DNA from: an uncultured Clostridia bacterium
GTDB lineage: Bacteria > Bacillota > Clostridia > TANB77 > CAG-508
DNA: 21,484 bases
Reading direction: 5' to 3'
NCBI GenBank assembly: GCA_949746285.1
Contig: CATJZH010000069.1
Location: 1-21,484, forward strand
Numbering within the stretch: position 1 is the stretch's first letter; every line of letters starts with the position of its first letter. This document shows, one piece after another, positions 13,962 through 21,484 of the stretch. Under the pieces are notes generated by a model. It ran no database searches and was not told where the DNA came from. It saw nothing but the letters and a program-made list of their open reading frames with translations. The translations under genes were made by a program, and so were the position numbers.

Positions 13962-15080
13962 ATGAGAGTAATTATTTCGGCAGCAGGAACAGGAGGTCAT
14001 ATTAATCCTGGAATTGCAATTGCTAATAAAATAAAAGAAAAAGATTCGTCATCAGAAGTATTGTTTATAGGTACAAATAGAGGGTTAGAAAATGATTTAG
14101 TACCAAGAGCAGGATATAAATTAAAAACAATAGAAGCTTTTGGATTAAAAAAAGAACTTTCTATTAAAAATTTTAAACATATTTATCAAACAATATCTAG
14201 TAGAAAAGATGTTGCCAAAATTTTTGATGAGTTTAAACCAGATTTAGTATTGGGAACAGGTGGGTATATTTGTGGACCTGTGTTTAGTGTTGCTTTAAAA
14301 AGAAAGATACCAACAGTATTTCATGAAAGTAATGCTTACCCAGGAAGAGCAGTAAAATTATATTCCAAAAGAGTAGATAAAATACTAGTTGGATTTGAAG
14401 AAACAAAATCTAAACTGGAAGGATGCAAAAAAATAGTAGTAACAGGTACACCTACAAAAATTAGAAAAATGGATATATCTGTGCAAAGAAAAAAAGAAAT
14501 ATTAGAAGAAATAGGAATAAGAAATAACTTGCCTATTGTTTTAGTTTTTGGTGGTAGTCAAGGAGCACAGAAAATAAATGAAGCAGTAATAGAACTTGTA
14601 AAGCTTAAGAAAAATGAAAAATATCAAATAATTTGGGCAACTGGAACAAAACAATTTGACATAGTAAAAGAAAGTTTTGAAAAGGAAAGCATTTCTATAA
14701 ATTCATTAAAAAATGTAAAGATTTTACCATATATATATAATATGGAAGAATTAATGAATATATCAGATTTATTTGTATGTAGAAGTGGTGCAATGACAAT
14801 AACAGAAATTTCAATTGTGGGAAAACCATCTATATTTATACCACTTCCATCAATGTCAGCTAATAGACAAGAAGATAATGCGTTAGTATTAAAGAAATTA
14901 GGTGCTGCTAAAATCATTTTAAATAATGTAGTAGATGGAAAAAAATTATCAGAAGAAATAGACGAAATAATTGAAAATTCGTCTGAATTAGAAGAAATGG
15001 GGAAAATAGCATCTACAATAGCACCAACTGATGTAGAAGAAAAAATTTATAATGAGATTGTAGAACTAGTAAATAACTAA
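13962..15080 (+). CDS. murG: UDP-N-acetylglucosamine:lipid I transferase MurG
   Basis: A 372-residue peripheral membrane glycosyltransferase of the GT28 family, normal in length. It adds GlcNAc to lipid I on the cytoplasmic face, completing lipid II. The N-terminal GTGGHINPG loop (9-17), HESNAYPGRA, the nucleotide-binding FGGSQGAQKIN and the acceptor-sugar region SGAMTITEIS with PSMSANRQEDNA are present. The ribosome binding site is weak (GGGA, 13951-13954). It is the last dcw gene here and is followed by a clear terminator. The genes that commonly follow in Firmicutes (murB, divIB, ftsA, ftsZ) are not in the window. Confidence 0.97.
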   Translation: MRVIISAAGTGGHINPGIAIANKIKEKDSSSEVLFIGTNRGLENDLVPRAGYKLKTIEAFGLKKELSIKNFKHIYQTISSRKDVAKIFDEFKPDLVLGTGGYICGPVFSVALKRKIPTVFHESNAYPGRAVKLYSKRVDKILVGFEETKSKLEGCKKIVVTGTPTKIRKMDISVQRKKEILEEIGIRNNLPIVLVFGGSQGAQKINEAVIELVKLKKNEKYQIIWATGTKQFDIVKESFEKESISINSLKNVKILPYIYNMEELMNISDLFVCRSGAMTITEISIVGKPSIFIPLPSMSANRQEDNALVLKKLGAAKIILNNVVDGKKLSEEIDEIIENSSELEEMGKIASTIAPTDVEEKIYNEIVELVNN

Positions 15081-15116
15081 TTTAAAGGTATAGATTTTTC
15101 TATACTTTTAAATTTT
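15081..15116 (+). terminator. Intrinsic terminator after murG
   Basis: The arms 15081-15093 and 15100-15112 pair over 13 bp with one G-T wobble, around an ATTTTT loop, and TTTT follows at 15113-15116. It begins directly after the murG stop codon. Confidence 0.85.
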
Positions 15117-15118
15117 GC

Positions 15119-15147
15119 TTGCATAAATATAAATAATGAATTACAAT
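15119..15147 (+). promoter_or_regulatory. Candidate topA promoter
   Basis: TTGCAT (15119-15124) and TACAAT (15142-15147) are 17 bp apart; the -10 is a good match and the -35 a weak one. A perfect TTGACA at 15166-15171 lies closer to the gene but has no suitable -10, because the right spacing falls on the ribosome binding site. Confidence 0.35.
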
Positions 15148-15204
15148 ACATAAGTAGTAAAATTATTGACAAAATATAAATAATATTTTAGTAGGAGAAA
15201 ACAA

Positions 15205-17307
15205 ATGATTGATAAATTAGTTATTGTTGAATCACCAGCTAAGGCTAATACAATAAATAAATTTTTAGGTGGAAAAAGTAAAGTAATTGCATCAATGGGA
15301 CATATAAGAGATTTACCTAAATCAAAGATGGGAATAAATATAGAAAATAATTTTGAACCAGAATATATAAATATACGCGGAAAAGCTAGTTTAATAAATT
15401 CATTAAAAAAGGAAGCTAAAAATGCAAAACATGTATATCTTGCAACTGACCCTGACCGTGAGGGAGAAGCAATAGCATGGCATTTAGCATATATATTAGG
15501 AATAGATGAAGATAGTGTTTGTAGAGTAACATTTAATGAAATAACAAAAGAAGCAGTAAAAAGTGGAATAAGTAATCCAAGAAAAATAGATTTAAATCTA
15601 ACTAATGCACAGCAAGCTAGACGTGTTTTAGATAGAATAGTGGGTTATAAAATAAGTCCAGTATTATGGAAAAAAGTTAAAAGAGGTTTATCAGCAGGTA
15701 GAGTTCAATCAGTAGCAGTAAGACTAATAGTTGAAAGAGAAGAAGAAATTGAAAACTTTATTCCAGAAGAATATTGGAATATAAATTTAAGAGTGTCAGA
15801 TAAGAAAACTAAAACAAAGTTTAATTGTAAATTTATAGGAAAAGATGGAAAAAAGGTAGAATTACATTCAAAAGAAGAAGTAGATAATATATTAAAAGAT
15901 CTTGAAAAAGCGGAATATAAAGTAGTAGATGTAAAAAAAGGAGAGAGAAAAAGAAATCCAGCTCCACCATTTACAACAAGTACAATGCAACAAGATGCAT
16001 CAAGGAAAATAAATTTTTCAATTAAGAAAACAATGTCAGTTGCTCAAAGTTTATATGAAGGAATAAAATTACCAGATTATGGAGTAACAGGATTAATTAC
16101 GTATATGAGAACAGATTCTACTAGAATTTCAAATGAAGCTAGAAGTGCTGCAAAAGAACATATAGAAAAAACATATGGAGCAAATTATTATGAAAATAGA
16201 TTTTATAAAACAAAATCTGAAGCTCAAGATGCACACGAAGCAATAAGACCATCTCATATAGAGCTTACACCTGAATCTATAAAATCAAGTTTAACAAATG
16301 ACCAATACAAATTATATAGATTAATATATAATAGATTTATGGCAAGTCAGATGGCAGCAGCAATATATGATACTGTTTCAGTTTCAATAGATGGAAATGA
16401 CTATAATTTTAAAGCAAATGGTCAAACAATGAAATTTAAAGGATATATGACCTTATATGTTGAAAATGAAGAAAAAGAAGAAATGGAAACTATTCCAGAT
16501 TTAACAGTTGGTGAAAAAGTAAAAAAAGAAGATATAGAAGCAAAACAAAGTTTTACAGAGCCACCACCAAGATATACAGAAGCGAGCTTAGTAAAAACTT
16601 TAGAAGAGAAAGGAATAGGAAGACCTAGTACTTATGCACCAACAATAACAACTATATTAACAAGAAGATATATTGAAAAAGTACAAAAACAATTAATACC
16701 AACAGATTTAGGAAAAGTAGTAAATAAGTTACTTATAGAAAATTTTAGTGATGTCATAAACGTAGAGTTTACAGCCAGTATGGAAGAAGAATTCGACAAA
16801 ATAGCTGAAGGAAACGAAAAATGGAAAAAAGTAATATCTGAGTTTTACACACCTTTTGAAAAAGTTGTTGAGAAAGTTGAAAAAGAATTAGAACATGTCA
16901 AATTAGAATATGAAGAATCAGATGTTCAGTGTGAAAAATGTGGAAGAATGATGGTAATAAAATATGGTAGATATGGAAAATTCTTAGCTTGCCCAGGATA
17001 TCCAGAATGTCAAAATGCAAAACCTATTATAGAAACAATTGATGTTCCATGTCCAGTATGTGGTGGAGTTGTTCAAGTTAGAAAAACTAAAAAAAGACGT
17101 AATTACTATATTTGTGAAAATAATAAAGGTGAAAACGAGGGATGCGAATATATTTCTTGGAACAAACCGAAACCAGGAGAAAAATTTGTTCCAGCGAGCG
17201 AAGACTTATCAGAAATAAAAAAGGAGAAAAAGAAAGTAGCTAAAAAATCTCCTGCTAAAAAAAGAAAAACTACCAAAAAGAAAACAATGTCTAAGAAAAC
17301 AAAATAA
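15205..17307 (+). CDS. topA: DNA topoisomerase I (type IA)
   Basis: A 700-residue enzyme that relaxes negative supercoils by a transient 5'-phosphotyrosine strand break. It begins with the Toprim domain (KLVIVESPAKA, 4-14; TDPDREGEAIAWH, 81-93), followed by the catalytic core with GLITYMRTDSTR, where Tyr300 is the active nucleophile, and the EKGIGRPSTYA motif (468-478). Two C-terminal four-cysteine zinc modules follow: Cys576/579/596/602 and Cys616/619/637/647. The last 30 residues are a Lys-rich tail that probably binds nucleic acid. AGGAG at 15193-15197 fixes the start. It lies directly upstream of trmFO, a common Firmicute pairing, but with a terminator and promoter between them. Confidence 0.98.
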   Translation: MIDKLVIVESPAKANTINKFLGGKSKVIASMGHIRDLPKSKMGINIENNFEPEYINIRGKASLINSLKKEAKNAKHVYLATDPDREGEAIAWHLAYILGIDEDSVCRVTFNEITKEAVKSGISNPRKIDLNLTNAQQARRVLDRIVGYKISPVLWKKVKRGLSAGRVQSVAVRLIVEREEEIENFIPEEYWNINLRVSDKKTKTKFNCKFIGKDGKKVELHSKEEVDNILKDLEKAEYKVVDVKKGERKRNPAPPFTTSTMQQDASRKINFSIKKTMSVAQSLYEGIKLPDYGVTGLITYMRTDSTRISNEARSAAKEHIEKTYGANYYENRFYKTKSEAQDAHEAIRPSHIELTPESIKSSLTNDQYKLYRLIYNRFMASQMAAAIYDTVSVSIDGNDYNFKANGQTMKFKGYMTLYVENEEKEEMETIPDLTVGEKVKKEDIEAKQSFTEPPPRYTEASLVKTLEEKGIGRPSTYAPTITTILTRRYIEKVQKQLIPTDLGKVVNKLLIENFSDVINVEFTASMEEEFDKIAEGNEKWKKVISEFYTPFEKVVEKVEKELEHVKLEYEESDVQCEKCGRMMVIKYGRYGKFLACPGYPECQNAKPIIETIDVPCPVCGGVVQVRKTKKRRNYYICENNKGENEGCEYISWNKPKPGEKFVPASEDLSEIKKEKKKVAKKSPAKKRKTTKKKTMSKKTK

Positions 17308-17313
17308 TAAATG

Positions 17314-17362
17314 AAAAGGAAAGTATTCAAAACAAAATGAATATTTTCCTTTTATTATTTTG
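17314..17362 (+). terminator. Strong intrinsic terminator after topA
   Basis: Arms 17314-17329 and 17338-17353 pair over 16 bp with one G-T wobble, around an 8-nt A-rich loop. The 3' arm ends in TTTT and continues with ATTATTTTG. Confidence 0.88.
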
Positions 17363-17387
17363 TAAATTAAATGTAATGATTCTGTTA

Positions 17388-17415
17388 TTGAAAACTGTGA
17401 GTTTTAGGCTATAAT
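17388..17415 (+). promoter_or_regulatory. Sigma-A promoter for trmFO
   Basis: TTGAAA (17388-17393) and a perfect TATAAT (17410-17415) are separated by 16 bp. Transcription should start near 17422, which leaves about 39 nt before the ATG at 17461 and makes an upstream TTG start at 17428 unlikely. Confidence 0.7.
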
Positions 17416-17460
17416 AAAATTATTAAATTGGATTATTATGATAAAAATAGGAAAATAGAT

Positions 17461-18831
17461 ATGGATGAAATTATTGTAATAGGTGGAGGACTAGCTGGAA
17501 GCGAAGCTGCACTTCAAATAGCTAAAAGAAAAATTAAAGTAAAACTTTATGAGATGAAACCAAATAAATTTTCAGAAGCACATAGTAATGAAAATTTAGC
17601 AGAAATAGTATGTAGTAATTCTTTTAAATCTAATTTATTGACAAATGCTTGTGGAGTCTTAAAAGAAGAACTTAGATTATTAGGGAGTGCTTTAATACCT
17701 ATAGCAGATAGTGTGAGTGTTCCGGCTGGACAAGCTTTAGCAGTAGACAGAGAAAAATTTGCTGAAAAGGTAACACAAGTGATAGAAGCAAACGAGTATA
17801 TAGAAGTAGTAAGAGAAGAAATTACTAAAATTCCAACAGATAAAATTGTTGTTATAGCTACAGGACCATTAACTTCAGAAAGATTATCAGAAGACATAAG
17901 TAATCTTACGGGTGATGATAAATTATTTTTTTATGATGCAGCAGCTCCAATTATAGAAAAGGATTCTATAAATATGAGTATTGCATTTTATGGAGATAGA
18001 TATTCACAAGAAAGAGAAAAAGAAGAAGATATAGAAAAATGGAAAAATAGAATTAAAGATGGGCAGGCTAGTTATATTAATCTTCCAATGAATAAAGAAG
18101 AATATGAGGATTTTTATGAAGAGCTTATAAAAGCAGAAGTAGTAAACTTACACAATTTTGAGAAAAAAGAGATTTTTGAAGGCTGTATGCCAATAGAAAT
18201 TATGGCAAAAAGAGGAATAGATACATTAAGATTTGGGCCACTAAAACCAGTAGGATTTACAAATCCTAAAACAGGATATAGACCGTATGCTGTAGTGCAG
18301 CTAAGACAAGATAATTTAGCTGGAAATATATACAATATGGTAGGCTTTCAAACAAATTTAAAATATGGTGAACAAAAAAGAGTTTTTTCTAAAATACCAG
18401 GACTTGAAAAAGCCAATTTTATGAAATATGGAGTAATGCATAGAAATACATATATAAATTCTACAAAAATACTAGACAATACATATAATATGAAAAATAA
18501 TACAAAGATATTTTTTGCAGGTCAAATAACAGGTGTAGAGGGGTATGTAGAATCAATATCTTCAGGATTTGTTGCAGGAATTAATGCTGTAGAAAGATTA
18601 AAAACAAATTTAGATGATATAGAATATGAAAAAAGAAAGCAGGTGTTTTCAGAGAAGACGATTATTGGTGCTTTAGCAAAATATATATCTACAGATAATT
18701 CAAAATTTCAACCAATGAATGCAAACTTTGGTATTGTACCAGAATTAGAGGAAAAGATTAGAGATAAGAAACAAAGATATAAATTATTAAGTGATAGAGC
18801 TCTAGCAGAAATCAATAAAAAAGTTACATAA
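17461..18831 (+). CDS. trmFO: Methylenetetrahydrofolate-tRNA-(uracil-5-)-methyltransferase TrmFO
   Basis: A 456-residue FAD enzyme that makes m5U54 in the tRNA T-loop, using methylenetetrahydrofolate as methyl donor. The FAD-binding VIGGGLAGSEAA sits at the very N-terminus (6-17). EIVCSNSFKSN supplies Cys51 and FEGCMPIEIMAKRG supplies Cys242, matching the two functional cysteines of the family. FAGQITGVEGYVES is near the C-terminus. ATG 17461 is preferred over the in-frame TTG at 17428 because it matches the family N-terminus and the promoter position; its ribosome binding site (TAGGA, 17448-17452) is weak. Between RY (180-181) and SYINLPM there are about 17 more residues than I recall in Bacillus TrmFO, forming a charged segment. 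Confidence 0.96.
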   Translation: MDEIIVIGGGLAGSEAALQIAKRKIKVKLYEMKPNKFSEAHSNENLAEIVCSNSFKSNLLTNACGVLKEELRLLGSALIPIADSVSVPAGQALAVDREKFAEKVTQVIEANEYIEVVREEITKIPTDKIVVIATGPLTSERLSEDISNLTGDDKLFFYDAAAPIIEKDSINMSIAFYGDRYSQEREKEEDIEKWKNRIKDGQASYINLPMNKEEYEDFYEELIKAEVVNLHNFEKKEIFEGCMPIEIMAKRGIDTLRFGPLKPVGFTNPKTGYRPYAVVQLRQDNLAGNIYNMVGFQTNLKYGEQKRVFSKIPGLEKANFMKYGVMHRNTYINSTKILDNTYNMKNNTKIFFAGQITGVEGYVESISSGFVAGINAVERLKTNLDDIEYEKRKQVFSEKTIIGALAKYISTDNSKFQPMNANFGIVPELEEKIRDKKQRYKLLSDRALAEINKKVT

Positions 18832-18894
18832 TATTAAAATAAAATAATGAAAAGATGCAAAGTTTAATTAATATTGTGATTTTATGTAAAACTA

Positions 18895-18923
18895 TTGAAA
18901 AAAATGGCAAATTATGATAGAAT
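18895..18923 (+). promoter_or_regulatory. Strong extended -10 promoter for the unknown two-gene operon
   Basis: TTGAAA (18895-18900) and TAGAAT (18918-18923) are exactly 17 bp apart, and TGA directly precedes the -10, giving an extended -10. Start is expected near 18930, with a leader of about 50 nt. No terminator is visible between trmFO and this site. Confidence 0.72.
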
Positions 18924-18979
18924 GATATTAGTTGTACTTATGCACAGAAGAAAAAAGCATATACGAAAGGAGAATTAGT

Positions 18980-19141
18980 ATGGATAAAAGTGAATTAGAA
19001 GAATACAAAAGAGAATTAGCTTTAATAGAGTCAAAACTAACAGATGATGTTGTTAAAAATTTGACAAGAGAAGAATTACAAGAATATATTACTTTAGTAT
19101 CAAAAATAAAAGCAAGACTAGAAATTTTAGAAAATTTATAA
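18980..19141 (+). CDS. Unknown 53-residue helical protein
   Basis: A 53-residue, highly charged, probably all-helical protein. Its two helices are roughly ELEEYKRELALIESKL and TREELQEYITLVSKIKARLE, suggesting a helical hairpin or coiled-coil dimer. There is no signal peptide or membrane segment. The ATG at 18980 has AAAGGAG (18966-18972) 7 nt upstream; an in-frame TTG at 18932 coincides with the expected transcription start and is rejected. The next gene begins 18 nt after the stop with the same ribosome binding site at the same spacing, so the two are co-transcribed. I do not recognise a family. It could be a small partner or regulator of the large downstream protein. Confidence 0.75.
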   Translation: MDKSELEEYKRELALIESKLTDDVVKNLTREELQEYITLVSKIKARLEILENL

Positions 19142-19159
19142 TAATAAAGGAGAAAAAGT

Positions 19160-20938
19160 ATGAGTGTAGGAAAAAGTAGAATTGATGAGTTGTCAGTTAA
19201 TTCAGATTTTGACGCAGTATTGCAAATATTAAGAAGTATGTCAAATGAGTTAAATGAAATCTGTGTTAACCAAACAAGAACTGGATTTAATAAACAACAA
19301 ATTGCAGATAAATTAGAAGAAATCGATAGCTATATAGTTAAAAATCCAGTAATTGAAAAAGGAAGAATAGAAGGTAGTGAGGATGTTAAGAAAATTATTG
19401 ACCTTCTAAATCAAGAAGTTTCAAGTAGACTAAAAAATATTGAACTTAATATAAAAGAAAGCGATAGAGTTGGATTTGAAGACCTTGAAAAAGACTTTAA
19501 AAAGAATAAAACAAATACAATGCAAAAAAGTCTAGAAGAATTTGAAAAAAGAAGCATTGAAGTAAAAACAGTAGATGAGCGTAATACAGATGCAGAAGAA
19601 GTTATTAAAAATAGAACAGAAAGAATAGAAAAAGCAAAAGCATATAAAGATGTAGTTAAAGAATTATGTGATAAAGATAGTACTTTAGATGAACCTAAAG
19701 TACAAGCTTTACTATTAAAAGAAATCCCTGATGTATCTACTATACTTACTACTGTTGAAAAACGTGAAAAAACTGTAAGTAAGATTAAAGAACCAAATGA
19801 ATATAAAGATATATTTTCAAAAATTTGTAAACAAGTTCAAAAAGCAAAATATGATAGCAAAGCTTTAAGTAAAAAAGATTTAAATGAAATGCTAAATGGT
19901 CTTAAAGAATTAAAAAATTTGAAAGCAGGTAGTATAGATTTAGGCTTCTTACTTTTAGAGTTCGATGCAAAAATAACTAAGGAAACTAAAAATGGTGTAG
20001 AAACAATAAAGTCAATAGATGATGCAGACGGATTAATGAATTTTTTATCTCAAGATAAATTTCAAGATCTTGATTGGAAAGATGTTATTGCTGAAACAAA
20101 AGAATTTTATACTGAAAAAAATAAAGAAGATGCAAAAAAATTAGTTGATTATAAAATATTTAAATTATATCCTAACAAGGTTAAAACTTGGAAAGAAGGA
20201 TTAAAAGCTGGAGTAAGAGCAGAAGATATATTGGCTGAAATATCTGATATAGCAAAAGATGAAATAAAATTAAAAAAACAAGTAAATTCATTGTCTAAAG
20301 ATTCAAAAGATATGAATAAATTAGAACTAGATAAATTAAAAGCAGAAAAAAGAAGAGATACTTATAAGGATTTATCTAAGCGTCAAAAAACAACAACAGC
20401 GAAACTATTTGGACAAGATGTGGAATTAAAAAACAATAGAGGCGAAATTGTAGATTTTGCTAGAGTAGAAGATGGAAGTGTAGGAGATGTTGTAGAAGGA
20501 CTGTATGATAAAGTTAGACAAGATGGAAATACAGAAGAAATTGATAGACAGTATAATAGTGCTTTACCAGTAGAATATAGACAAGCAAAAGGTTGGTTTA
20601 GCAATATAAGATATAAAATAAAAACTTATGGAATTTTCCCATGGAAATGGGGAGAGAAAACATTAGCAGATCAAAGAAAAGAAGATTGGGTAAAAAATCA
20701 AATAGAAAAACAAATTGACGATATAAAAGAAGATGCTTCAGGAGATAAATCTTGGACATTAACACCAGAACAAGAGAAAGCTTTTAATGAAAGACAAAAA
20801 GATGTTGTAGATAAGGCTAAGAAAAAAGCTAGAGAAGACCTAGTTAAAAAAGGTAAAACTGCAAAAAATGCAAATAAGGATGCTCAAACTGAATACAAAA
20901 AATTACAAAGAGAAGATGATGAAGATTTTACATTATAA
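19160..20938 (+). CDS. Unknown 592-residue Lys/Glu-rich helical protein
   Basis: I do not recognise this protein. It is 592 residues, very rich in Lys, Glu and Asp, with no signal peptide, transmembrane helix, P-loop or obvious catalytic motif. Most of it looks helical with coiled-coil-like stretches, for example around 70-180 and 340-410. One non-charged, aromatic segment stands out near 478-497 (GWFSNIRYKIKTYGIFPWKW), flanked by charged helices, and the tail (about 550-592) is extremely Lys-rich then acidic (EDDEDFTL). AAAGGAG (19146-19152) sets the start. Together with the 53-residue protein and a strong promoter, this suggests an abundant structural, scaffold or nucleic-acid-associated cytosolic protein. 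Base composition resembles that of the neighbours. Confidence 0.8.
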   Translation: MSVGKSRIDELSVNSDFDAVLQILRSMSNELNEICVNQTRTGFNKQQIADKLEEIDSYIVKNPVIEKGRIEGSEDVKKIIDLLNQEVSSRLKNIELNIKESDRVGFEDLEKDFKKNKTNTMQKSLEEFEKRSIEVKTVDERNTDAEEVIKNRTERIEKAKAYKDVVKELCDKDSTLDEPKVQALLLKEIPDVSTILTTVEKREKTVSKIKEPNEYKDIFSKICKQVQKAKYDSKALSKKDLNEMLNGLKELKNLKAGSIDLGFLLLEFDAKITKETKNGVETIKSIDDADGLMNFLSQDKFQDLDWKDVIAETKEFYTEKNKEDAKKLVDYKIFKLYPNKVKTWKEGLKAGVRAEDILAEISDIAKDEIKLKKQVNSLSKDSKDMNKLELDKLKAEKRRDTYKDLSKRQKTTTAKLFGQDVELKNNRGEIVDFARVEDGSVGDVVEGLYDKVRQDGNTEEIDRQYNSALPVEYRQAKGWFSNIRYKIKTYGIFPWKWGEKTLADQRKEDWVKNQIEKQIDDIKEDASGDKSWTLTPEQEKAFNERQKDVVDKAKKKAREDLVKKGKTAKNANKDAQTEYKKLQREDDEDFTL

Positions 20939-20988
20939 AATGAATAAAAACTTAGGGAAATCAGTATTGTAAAATGATTCCAAAAGTA

Positions 20989-21017
20989 TTGACATTATAT
21001 AACAAAGATGATAAAAT
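20989..21017 (+). promoter_or_regulatory. Near-consensus rpsL promoter
   Basis: A perfect TTGACA (20989-20994) and TAAAAT (21012-21017) are 17 bp apart, with TGA just before the -10 (extended -10). This is the best promoter in the window, as expected for a ribosomal protein operon. Start is expected near 21024, about 100 nt before the rpsL ATG. Confidence 0.8.
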
Positions 21018-21019
21018 AG

Positions 21020-21085
21020 ATACGCTATTATATAGGGAAACTTATATTCTAGCGTATTATTTTGTTTATTTATAAATAAAATAAT
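21020..21085 (+). promoter_or_regulatory. rpsL leader with two consecutive hairpins
   Basis: ATACGCTA (21020-21027) pairs with TAGCGTAT (21050-21057), enclosing a further stem ATATA (21030-21034) with TATAT (21043-21047); T-rich sequence follows to 21071. A second inverted repeat pairs 21056-21069 with 21072-21085 over 14 bp with one wobble. The first hairpin with its U-rich tail resembles an attenuator, because it lies downstream of the promoter. It might instead be the terminator of the preceding gene. Confidence 0.5.
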
Positions 21086-21122
21086 ACATATATTATTAAA
21101 AGAAATGGGGTGAAAAAGAGGA

Positions 21123-21484
21123 ATGCCAACAATTAATCAATTAGTAAGAAAAGGTAGAAAAACATCAACAACAAAATCAACAGCTCCTGCATTACAAAAA
21201 GGATATAACTCAAGAAAAAAAGTTCAAACTGATCACAGAGCACCACAAAAAAGAGGTGTATGTACAGTTGTAAAAACAGTTACTCCTAAGAAGCCTAACT
21301 CAGCTTTAAGAAAAGTTGCCAGAGTTAAACTTTCAAATGGATATGAAGTTACATCTTATATACCAGGAGTAGGACACAACTTACAAGAACATAGTGTTGT
21401 ACTTATAAGAGGTGGAAGGGTAAAAGATTTACCTGGTGTTAGATACCACATCATTAGAGGAACATTAGATACAGCTGGTGTTAA
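21123..21484 (+). CDS. rpsL: 30S ribosomal protein S12, N-terminal part (3' end outside window)
   Basis: About 120 codons are visible; S12 is normally near 137-140 residues. It begins with the canonical MPTINQLVRKGR and includes PQKRGVCT, TPKKPNSALRK and IRGGRVKDLPGVRYH. S12 sits at the decoding centre and helps monitor codon-anticodon pairing. The two lysines linked to streptomycin resistance when mutated (in TPKKP and in GGRVKDLP) are the wild-type residues here. The ribosome binding site is GGGGTGA near 21107-21113. It usually starts the str operon (rpsL-rpsG-fusA-tuf), which would continue beyond the window. Confidence 0.98.
   Translation, partial: MPTINQLVRKGRKTSTTKSTAPALQKGYNSRKKVQTDHRAPQKRGVCTVVKTVTPKKPNSALRKVARVKLSNGYEVTSYIPGVGHNLQEHSVVLIRGGRVKDLPGVRYHIIRGTLDTAGV

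Noticed and set aside
15166..15171. Perfect TTGACA as the topA -35 box
   Set aside because: At 17 bp there is no -10, and that position falls on the topA ribosome binding site.
17428..17460. Upstream TTG start for trmFO
   Set aside because: It lies only a few bases from the predicted transcription start and adds residues before the conserved N-terminal FAD-binding strand.
18932..18979. Upstream TTG start for the 53-residue protein
   Set aside because: It sits at the predicted transcription start, and ATG 18980 has a strong AAAGGAG 7 nt upstream.
20956..20981. Imperfect hairpin after the 592-residue gene as its terminator
   Set aside because: The stem has a bulged base, the loop is long, and no T-run follows.

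Overview
The window is about 21.5 kb of very AT-rich DNA (hand-sampled coding lines are mostly 22-38% G+C) from a Gram-positive bacterium, most likely an uncultured clostridium-like Firmicute. Supporting signs are strong AGGAGG-type ribosome binding sites, occasional TTG starts, the Firmicute order mraZ-rsmH-ftsL-PBP-murE-mraY-ftsW-murG, the topA-trmFO pair, and a folate-type TrmFO. MurE carries the DNPR motif, which points to meso-diaminopimelate peptidoglycan. I cannot name the species.

Layout. Positions 1-2154 hold the start of the division and cell wall (dcw) cluster: the end of mraZ, an A-rich gap with a degenerate motif array and hairpins, rsmH, and an FtsL/DivIC-like protein, closed by a good intrinsic terminator. 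Positions 2192-7640 hold a separate five-gene unit with its own likely promoter: an FkbH-like HAD protein, a discrete acyl carrier protein, a VOC-fold metal enzyme, an MBOAT membrane acyltransferase and a membrane-anchored SGNH-like protein. The unit resembles a D-alanylation (Dlt) pathway in which the adenylating DltA is replaced by an FkbH loader, so it may place a glyceryl-type or other hydroxyacyl group on a cell-surface polymer. Positions 7641-7869 are a structured intergenic region with several inverted repeats. The dcw cluster resumes at 7870 with a class B penicillin-binding protein. A small opposite-strand gene follows, with its own promoter and probable terminator and a G+C content above its neighbours, then murE, mraY, ftsW and murG. 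murF and murD are absent from their usual places. A terminator at 15081-15116 ends the block.

Positions 15117-18831 carry topA and trmFO, each with a likely promoter and separated by a strong terminator. Positions 18895-20938 are a strongly promoted two-gene operon of unknown function: a 53-residue helical protein and a 592-residue Lys/Glu-rich, probably cytosolic helical protein. The window ends inside rpsL (S12), whose near-consensus promoter is followed by a leader with two hairpins.

The dcw genes work together: MurE, MraY and MurG make lipid II, FtsW polymerises it, the PBP cross-links it, and the FtsL-like protein connects this to the divisome. The inserted FkbH-ACP-VOC-MBOAT-SGNH unit is the most promising candidate for an undescribed system, because its location suggests an envelope modification made alongside peptidoglycan.
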